Below, in pieces: positions 27,558-33,388 of a stretch of DNA of 33,388 bases. Source of the stretch: Alphaproteobacteria bacterium. Lineage in GTDB: Bacteria > Pseudomonadota > Alphaproteobacteria > ATCC43930 > CGMCC-115725. The notes beneath the pieces are model-generated. The model was not told the origin of the DNA. It did not search any database and was given only the letters and a program-made list of their open reading frames with translations. Each line of letters begins with the position of its first letter. The first letter of the stretch is position 1. The stretch is from NCBI GenBank assembly GCA_021324875.1, contig JAJPIH010000212.1:1-33388 (forward strand). The letters run 5' to 3'. The translations under genes were made by a program, and so were the position numbers.

Positions 27558-28835
27558 ATGAGCCCGCTCGATGTCGCCGACAACAAGGTCGCGGACCCCC
27601 ATGACGGGACGGTCGCCTACGTGCCGCCGCTCGAGCGCACCGCAGGACAGCCGGAACCGATCGCGGCCAATGGCGGCCTGTCCTACATGGCGTTCGACAA
27701 GGACGGCGATGCCGGCACCGCCAAGGCGCTCGAAGACGCGCTCGCCGAAATCGCCTCGGGCGAGAGCCGGCGGGTCAGCGAGATGATCGCCCAGGCGCCG
27801 CCGGGCCCGATCAAGACCAATTGGGGCCTCGGGTTCCGCGACTATGACGAATGCGTCGAATACATCCGCCAGTCGAACACATTGAAGGCCCCGCCAGGCG
27901 GGGTGGCGTTGCCGCTGCCCTATACCGTCTATGAGCGGCCGAGCTATTCGGTGGTTCCGTCAAACGCGATCTGGCGCGACCCGGCGCGCGCCGACATCGC
28001 AGCGATTTTGCGCCAGAACGAGCGCGGCAAATGGCGGCGCGACCTCTATTTCCCGCAGGTATTGCGCGATGCGCGGCGCATCGGCGAATACTACCCCGGC
28101 CTCTCGCCCGAGAGCCCGGAATGCATGGACAAGCTCGGCCTGGCGCTGGCCCATCTCGAGTCCAAATGCACCAATATCTACGATGCGGCGGAGGTGGAAA
28201 GCGTCTACTATCCGGAGATTGAGAAATTACTGCTCGAATTCTTTCCGGACGCGACCGACGCGCTGGTCTACAACCACGACGTCTTCGACAAGGATTATAC
28301 CGGCGACCGCACCGAGGATCAGGACGGCAAGAACCCGGGGGTCAACGCCAATTACGCCAACCTCGTGCACAACGACCTCAATGACAACAGCGGCCGCGTG
28401 CGGTGCCGCGAATTGCTGACCAAAAATTTGCGCAATTTCGGGCGTCAGCAGCACTACACCGAGGAAGAGGCCGACGCGAAGATGTCGCGGCGGTTCATGT
28501 CGATCAACCTCGCCAAGCCGATCGAAACCGTCGAGCAATTCCCGTTTGTGCTGTGCGCCTGGCCGTCCTTCGCCGACCAGCCATACATCACCAACTACCG
28601 GATCTACGACGACCGGGTCGGCGAGACCACCCGTTTTACCTATCGTCCCGACCACGAATGGTATTGGTTCCCGCAGCAGAAGCCGACCGAAGTCTCGATG
28701 CTCAAATGCTATGATTCGGTGACCGACGGCTCGATTTCGCGTTGGTCGTTCCATACCGCCTGCATCGACCCGACCGTGCCGCGCAACGCGCGTTGCCGCA
28801 AGAAAGTCGTGGTCCGCTCCTTCGTCTTCTTCTAG
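27558..28835 (+). CDS. CmcJ/NvfI-like oxidoreductase (putative non-heme oxygenase family)
   Basis: 425 aa from ATG 27558 (GGAGG upstream); ALVYNHDVFDKDY...YANLVHNDLNDNSGRVRCREL...FMSINLAKPIETVEQFPFVLCAWPS...FTYRPDHEWYWFPQQKPTEVSMLKCYDS...SFHTACIDPTVPRNARCRKKVVVRSFVFF resembles the CmcJ/AsaB/NvfI family. Confidence 0.8.
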   Translation: MSPLDVADNKVADPHDGTVAYVPPLERTAGQPEPIAANGGLSYMAFDKDGDAGTAKALEDALAEIASGESRRVSEMIAQAPPGPIKTNWGLGFRDYDECVEYIRQSNTLKAPPGGVALPLPYTVYERPSYSVVPSNAIWRDPARADIAAILRQNERGKWRRDLYFPQVLRDARRIGEYYPGLSPESPECMDKLGLALAHLESKCTNIYDAAEVESVYYPEIEKLLLEFFPDATDALVYNHDVFDKDYTGDRTEDQDGKNPGVNANYANLVHNDLNDNSGRVRCRELLTKNLRNFGRQQHYTEEEADAKMSRRFMSINLAKPIETVEQFPFVLCAWPSFADQPYITNYRIYDDRVGETTRFTYRPDHEWYWFPQQKPTEVSMLKCYDSVTDGSISRWSFHTACIDPTVPRNARCRKKVVVRSFVFF

Positions 28836-28941
28836 GAAGAGCGGGAGAGGCGGGCGGAAGGCGCCGCCGCCGCGGCGGGAGGTGACGACCGGCGCGTTCG
28901 CGCAAGCGCCGGTTGGCAGTCGACGGGGCGCAAAGGAAGGT

Positions 28942-29820
28942 ATGATGAAAGCTGGCGTGGTTTATCCGCAGGTCGAACTGGGCGGCGATGTCGGCGCGGT
29001 CAAGGCGTTCGCCCAGGCGGCGGAGGATCTGGGTTACGACCATATCGTGATCTATGACCATGTTCTGGGGGCCGTGCATGCCGGCAGAGAACCTCCGCTG
29101 ACCGGACCCTACAAGGAGACCGACCCGTTCCACGAGCCGCTGGTCACCTACGCCTACCTTGCCGGCCTCACCAAGCGGCTCGAACTGGTCACCGGGGTCA
29201 TCATCCTGCCGCAGCGCCAGACCGCGTTGTTCGCCAAACAGGCGGCCGATGTCGACCTGTTCTCCGACGGTCGGCTGCGCCTCGGCGTCGGGGTCGGGTG
29301 GAATTGGGTCGAGTATGACGGGCTCGAAATGTCGCGGCATTTCCGCCGCCGCGGCCGGCGGCAGGAGCAGCAGATCGCGCTGATCCGCAAATTATGGGAA
29401 GAGCCGGTGGTCGAATACGCCGACGCCGACCACAAGATCGACCGGGCCGGAATTCTGCCCCGCCCGAAACGCCGCATTCCGATATGGCTTGGCGGCTTTA
29501 GCGAGGCCGCTTACGACCGCGCGGCGCGGATCGGCGACGGCTTTCTGTTTTCGGGTCGGACGCAAACCGAGGCGGTGCAGATCAAGGCGAAAATCGAAGC
29601 CAAGCTCGCCGCGCTCGGCCGCGACAAGGCCGCCTTCGGCTTTGAATCGATCCAGCAATACAGCCGCGGCGACAACCAGTGGCCGGGCGATATTGCGGCC
29701 TGGCGGCAGGCCGGGGGGAGCCACATCTCGGTTGTGACCATGGGGGCGAACCTCGCCACCGTAGACGCCCATATCGACGCGATCCGCCGCTGGCGCGCGG
29801 TCTACGAGGCGGTCGGGTAA
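28942..29820 (+). CDS. LLM class (F420-type) oxidoreductase
   Basis: MMKAGVVYPQVELGGDVGAVKAFAQAAEDLGYDHIVIYDHVLG...LELVTGVIILPQRQTALFAKQAADVDLFSDGRLRLGVGVGWNWVEYDGL...RRIPIWLGG. Confidence 0.93.
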   Translation: MMKAGVVYPQVELGGDVGAVKAFAQAAEDLGYDHIVIYDHVLGAVHAGREPPLTGPYKETDPFHEPLVTYAYLAGLTKRLELVTGVIILPQRQTALFAKQAADVDLFSDGRLRLGVGVGWNWVEYDGLEMSRHFRRRGRRQEQQIALIRKLWEEPVVEYADADHKIDRAGILPRPKRRIPIWLGGFSEAAYDRAARIGDGFLFSGRTQTEAVQIKAKIEAKLAALGRDKAAFGFESIQQYSRGDNQWPGDIAAWRQAGGSHISVVTMGANLATVDAHIDAIRRWRAVYEAVG

Positions 29821-29967
29821 GCCGCGCCGCCGCCCCGCCGGCCGAGCAAAGAAGCGGTCGCAGCAACCAAAACCGCGCCGCGGCCGGCGGCGATTTTCCG
29901 CGGTGGACCGGGCCCGGCATCCTGTCTTATGTCCTACCCGGCCACGGCCTTTGAGGAGGAGAAAAAG

Positions 29968-30342
29968 ATGTTCAGCCATGTCATGGTCGGCAGCAACGAC
30001 ATCGCGCGGTCGAAGAAGTTCTACGACGCGCTGTTTACCGCGATCGGCGGGCAGCCCGGCACAGAGGTGCGCGAGGGCCGGCTCGCCTACACGCATAACG
30101 GCGCCCGTTTCATGGTGACCAAACCGATCGACGGCAAGCCGGCGACGCCCGCCAATGGCGGTACGATCGGATTCTCGGTCGGCGCCCCCAAGCTCGCCGA
30201 AGCCTGGCACAAGGCCGGCGTCGCCAATGGCGGTACCTCGATCGAGGATCCGCCCGGCGTGCGCCCGAATGGCGCTTATCTTGCCTATCTGCGCGATCCG
30301 GACGGCAACAAACTCGTCGCGGTCGCGCGGCCGGCGAGCTGA
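29968..30342 (+). CDS. VOC (glyoxalase/bleomycin-resistance) family protein
   Basis: MFSHVMVGSNDIARSKKFYDALFTAIGG...GTIGFSVGAPKLAEAWHKAGVANGGTSIEDPPGVRPNGAYLAYLRDPDGNKLVAV. Confidence 0.93.
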   Translation: MFSHVMVGSNDIARSKKFYDALFTAIGGQPGTEVREGRLAYTHNGARFMVTKPIDGKPATPANGGTIGFSVGAPKLAEAWHKAGVANGGTSIEDPPGVRPNGAYLAYLRDPDGNKLVAVARPAS

Positions 30343-30355
30343 GCTTTGCCACAAA

Positions 30356-30382
30356 CGGGACCGCCCTTCTTGGGCGGTCCCG
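30356..30382 (+). terminator. Strong hairpin downstream of VOC CDS
   Basis: CGGGACCGCCC-TTCTT-GGGCGGTCCCG: 11-bp perfect stem, 5-nt loop, 14 nt after the stop codon. No U-tract. Confidence 0.6.
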
Positions 30383-30592
30383 TCCCCGGCGGGGGAGAAC
30401 CTCGGCCGCACGGCAAGATTTGCCCATTCTGAACCGGCGGCCGCCGGTCTTTTTGCATTGACCGCGATTGCCGGGCCGATCGCCTTGCCTGCCGCCGGGA
30501 AAGCGGCGCGCGGCCGATCATTCGATGCTGCTATGCTTGCCCGCCGACGCAAAAGGCTGACGGCTCGGCGCGATGCACAGGAGATCCCACCC

Positions 30593-32257
30593 ATGACGAT
30601 CGATGTAGCGACCGGCATCGCCCGCATTCTCAAACAGGAGGGTGTGGGTTGGGTTTCCACCTTCCCGGTGTGCCGGGTGAATAACGCGCTTGGCCGGGAG
30701 GGGGTGCCGATGCTGATGATGCGCGACGACCGCTACGCCGTCGCGGTCGCCGACGCGTTCTCGCGCATCACCGCCGGCGCCAAGATCGGGGTCGCCACCT
30801 TCCAGGGCGGCGTCAATGCCGCCGGCATGCAATACGCCTATGCCGGCATGGCGCAAGCCTTTGAGGACGGCTCGCCGGTTCTGTGCATCACCGACGGCGT
30901 GCCGGCCGGCGCCTCGGGCAACAGCCAATACGATGTCGCCTCGGCGATGAAGACCGTGTCGAAGTGGTTCGGCTATCTCGACCGGCCCGAGCGCACGCCC
31001 GAGCTGATGCGCCGCGCCTTCACGATGCTGCGCAGCGGCCGGCCGGGCCCGGTGATCCTGGCCATTCCCAACGCCACCGCCACCTATGACGAGACCGCCG
31101 ACCCTTACCATCCGGTCAAGGGCTGGAAATCGGCTCCCGACCCGGCCGATGTGAAGGCCGCCGTCGACCGGCTGCTGCAAGCCAAGAGCCCGCTGATCTA
31201 TGCCGGCGAGGGGGTCATCTACGCCGGCGCCGCCGACGAATTGAAAGCGCTGGCCGAGCTCGTCAATGCGCCGGTGATCACGACGCTCAAAGCCAAGGGC
31301 GCCTTTCCCGAAGACCATCCGCTGTTTGTCGGCGTGCGCGGCGACCAGGTGGCGCATTACCTCAACCACAGCGACCTGATCCTCGCGATCGGCTCGAGCC
31401 TGTCGCCGGGCCGCTTCAGCCACGGCATTCCCGAGCCGGCGAAAAAGACCATCATCCACTGCAATGTCGACGAGTTGCACATCAACAAAATGTATCCGAC
31501 CGCGCATGCGGTGCTCGGCGATGCGCGCCTGACCTTGGCGGCGCTGTGCCGCGAAGTGTCGGACCGCACCGCCGGCGCCGGCCGCAAGGCGGGCGATGTG
31601 GTGGCGGAAATCAAGGCGGTGCGCGACCAGGCCCTCGCCCGCTACCGCCAGGTCATGAATTCCGACGAGACGCCGATCAACCCGTACCGGGTGTATGGCG
31701 ATCTGATGCAGGTGCTGGATCTGAAGAATTCGTTTGTGACGCATGAGAGCGGCAATACCCGCGACCAGCTCTCGACCGTCTTCGACACCTTGATCCCGCG
31801 CGGTTTTCTCGGCTGGGGCAATGTCTCGACCTTGGGCTTTAGCCTGGCGGCGGCGATTGCCGCCAAAAAGGCGTTTCCAGAGAGGGCGTCGGTGGCGGTG
31901 ACCGGCGAGGCGGGGCTCGGCTACATGCTCGGCAATCTCGAGGTGCTCTTGCGCGAAAAGCTCGGGGTCACGATCGCTCACATCTCCAATGGCGGCTTTG
32001 CCGGCTACGGGCCCGGCTTCTGGGGGGCGGGACATGATCCGTTCACCCACCGGGTGCTGGGCCCCGACGAGGTCGATATGTCAAAGGTGATCGGCGCGCT
32101 GGGCTTCCACACCGAGCGGGTCACGGCGCCCGCGGCAATCATTCCGGCGCTCAAGCGGGCGCTCGAAATCAATAATTCGGGCCGCCCGGCCTATATCGAA
32201 TTTGTCTGCTGCCAATACCCGGTCTACGGCCAGTGGGTCGGCCGCGGCGAGGGTTAA
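30593..32257 (+). CDS. Thiamine diphosphate-dependent enzyme (acetolactate-synthase-like)
   Basis: 554 aa; GVGWVSTFPVCRVNNALGREGVPMLMMRDDRYAVAVADAFSRITAGAKIGVATFQGGVNAAGMQYAYAGMAQAFEDGSPVLCITDG; central domain PLIYAGEGVIYAGAADELKALAELVNAPVITTLKAKGAFPEDHPLFVG; C-terminal VTGEAGLGYMLGNLEVLLREKLGVTIAHISNGGF. Confidence 0.92.
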   Translation: MTIDVATGIARILKQEGVGWVSTFPVCRVNNALGREGVPMLMMRDDRYAVAVADAFSRITAGAKIGVATFQGGVNAAGMQYAYAGMAQAFEDGSPVLCITDGVPAGASGNSQYDVASAMKTVSKWFGYLDRPERTPELMRRAFTMLRSGRPGPVILAIPNATATYDETADPYHPVKGWKSAPDPADVKAAVDRLLQAKSPLIYAGEGVIYAGAADELKALAELVNAPVITTLKAKGAFPEDHPLFVGVRGDQVAHYLNHSDLILAIGSSLSPGRFSHGIPEPAKKTIIHCNVDELHINKMYPTAHAVLGDARLTLAALCREVSDRTAGAGRKAGDVVAEIKAVRDQALARYRQVMNSDETPINPYRVYGDLMQVLDLKNSFVTHESGNTRDQLSTVFDTLIPRGFLGWGNVSTLGFSLAAAIAAKKAFPERASVAVTGEAGLGYMLGNLEVLLREKLGVTIAHISNGGFAGYGPGFWGAGHDPFTHRVLGPDEVDMSKVIGALGFHTERVTAPAAIIPALKRALEINNSGRPAYIEFVCCQYPVYGQWVGRGEG

Positions 32258-33388
32258 ACACATGCTTGGGTTCCTGCGCAGGCAGGAACCCATGTCGCCT
32301 GCGCTCGAGCGGTTGCACGATGGATCCCTGCCTTCGCCGGGATCCGGTAAAGAGGAGCGATGCCGGAGCTGATCGCCGTCGCTGCCATGCGGGGCAATTC
32401 GGGGTTCCTGCGAAGGCAGGAACATATCTTCGGACGAACGTGCCGCCTCCCGGTGGGTAAACACATGCTTGGGTTCCTGCGCAGGCAGGAACCCATGTCG
32501 CCGGCGAAGGAGCGGTTGCAGGATGGATCCCTGCCTGCGCCGGGATCCGGCAAACGCGCGGGGCAATTCGGGGTTCCTGCGTAGGCAGGAACCCATGTCG
32601 CCTGCGCTCGAGCGGTTGCACGATGGATCCCTGCCTTCGCCGGGATCCGGTAAACGCGCGGGGCAAATCGAGGTTCCGGCGCCGGCCGGAACTCTTTTCA
32701 CCGGCAAACGAGCGGTTGTACGATGGATCCCTGCCTGCGCCGGGATCCGATAAAGAGGAGCGATGCCGAGGCCGATCTCCGTCGCTGGCATGCGGCGCAA
32801 ATCGGGGTTCCTGCGCAGGCAGGAGCCCCATTGCTCCGGCGCTCGAGCGGTTGCACGATGGATCCCTGCCTGCGCAGGGACCCGACAAACGCGCGGGGCA
32901 ATTCGAGGTTCCTGCGAAGGCAGGAACCCATTTCGCCGGCGAAGGAGCGGTTGCAGGATGGATCCCTGCCTTCGCCGGGATCCGGTAAGCGCGCGGGGCA
33001 ATTCGAGGTTCCTGCGAAGGCAGGAACCCATTGCACCGGCGAACGAGCGGTTGCAGGATGGATCCCTGCCCTCGCCGGGATCCGACAAACGCGCGGGGCA
33101 ATTCGAGGTTCCTGCGCAGGCAGGAACCCATTTCGCCAGCGCTCGAGCGGTTGCAGGATGGATCCCTGCCTGCGCAGGGATCCGATAAACGCGCGGGGCA
33201 ATTCGAGGTTCCTGCGAAGGCAGGAACCCATTTCGCCAGCGAAGGAGCGGTTGCAGGATGGATCCCTGCCTGCGTAGGGACCCGACAAACGCGCGGGGCA
33301 ATTCGAGGTTCCCTGCGCCGGCAGGAACCCTTTTCACCGGCGAAGGAGCGGTTGCAGGATGGATCCCTGCCTTCGCAGGGACCCGATA
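32258..33388. repeat. Modular palindromic satellite array, about 11 units, truncated by window edge
   Basis: Units beginning with GGTTCC at 32269, 32403, 32472, 32572, 32672, 32806, 32907, 33007, 33107, 33207, 33307. Consensus: GGTTCCTGCGAAGGCAGGAACC-CATTTCGCCGGCGAAGGAGCGGTTGCAGGAT-GGATCCCTGCCTTCGCCGGGATCC-GGTAAACGCGCGGGGCAATTCGA. Confidence 0.97.

Noticed and set aside
29392-32050. 422-aa and 510-aa minus-strand ORFs
   Set aside because: Antisense to LLM, VOC and ThDP enzyme CDSs whose plus-strand products have clear family motifs.
32081-33337. Long ORFs across the repeat array (418 aa, 320 aa, 196 aa minus; 184, 141, 121 aa plus)
   Set aside because: Several frames on both strands are open because the GC-rich repeat lacks stops; a 100-bp unit shifts frame every copy, giving a 100-aa pseudo-period. 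No RBS or recognisable domain, and the 418-aa ORF runs antisense into the ThDP gene.
32258-33388. CRISPR array
   Set aside because: Period is about 100 bp and sequence between palindromes is itself conserved; there are no unique 25-40 bp spacers and no cas genes in the window.

Overview
This 33.4 kb GC-rich window looks alphaproteobacterial, with most signatures of a Rhodospirillales-like chromosome. The left part (1-8.5 kb) is the conserved regulatory PTS / RapZ / HPrK / ChvG-ChvI operon on the minus strand, followed by a HugZ-like protein and pckA on the plus strand. The middle (8.8-26 kb) is a patchwork of accessory metabolism: a PQQ-type sugar dehydrogenase/cytochrome c fusion, tartrate/isopropylmalate-type dehydrogenase, SDR, flavin-dependent LLM oxidoreductases, CaiB-type CoA-transferase, GST, intracellular PHA depolymerase, cupin, PPK2, acetate kinase, amidohydrolase and class II aldolase. 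A tRNA-Ser(GGA) lies at 26242-26334. The right part (26.5-32.3 kb) is a co-directional set: glutamine amidotransferase-like protein, CmcJ/NvfI-like oxygenase, LLM oxidoreductase, VOC protein and ThDP-dependent enzyme. The most unusual structure is a modular array starting at the stop codon of the ThDP enzyme gene and running off the right edge (32258-33388). It has about 11 units with a nearly exact 100-bp period (two 134-bp steps and one truncated 69-bp step). Each unit carries two different dyad-symmetric palindromes a fixed 53 bp apart, and at least one palindrome has a compensatory base-pair change. Other second-look items are a helically phased 10-bp repeat upstream of the amidotransferase gene, an LLM ORF that lacks a stop codon and runs 347 bp into the next gene through a structured repeat, and a two-TM small ORF with no canonical start.
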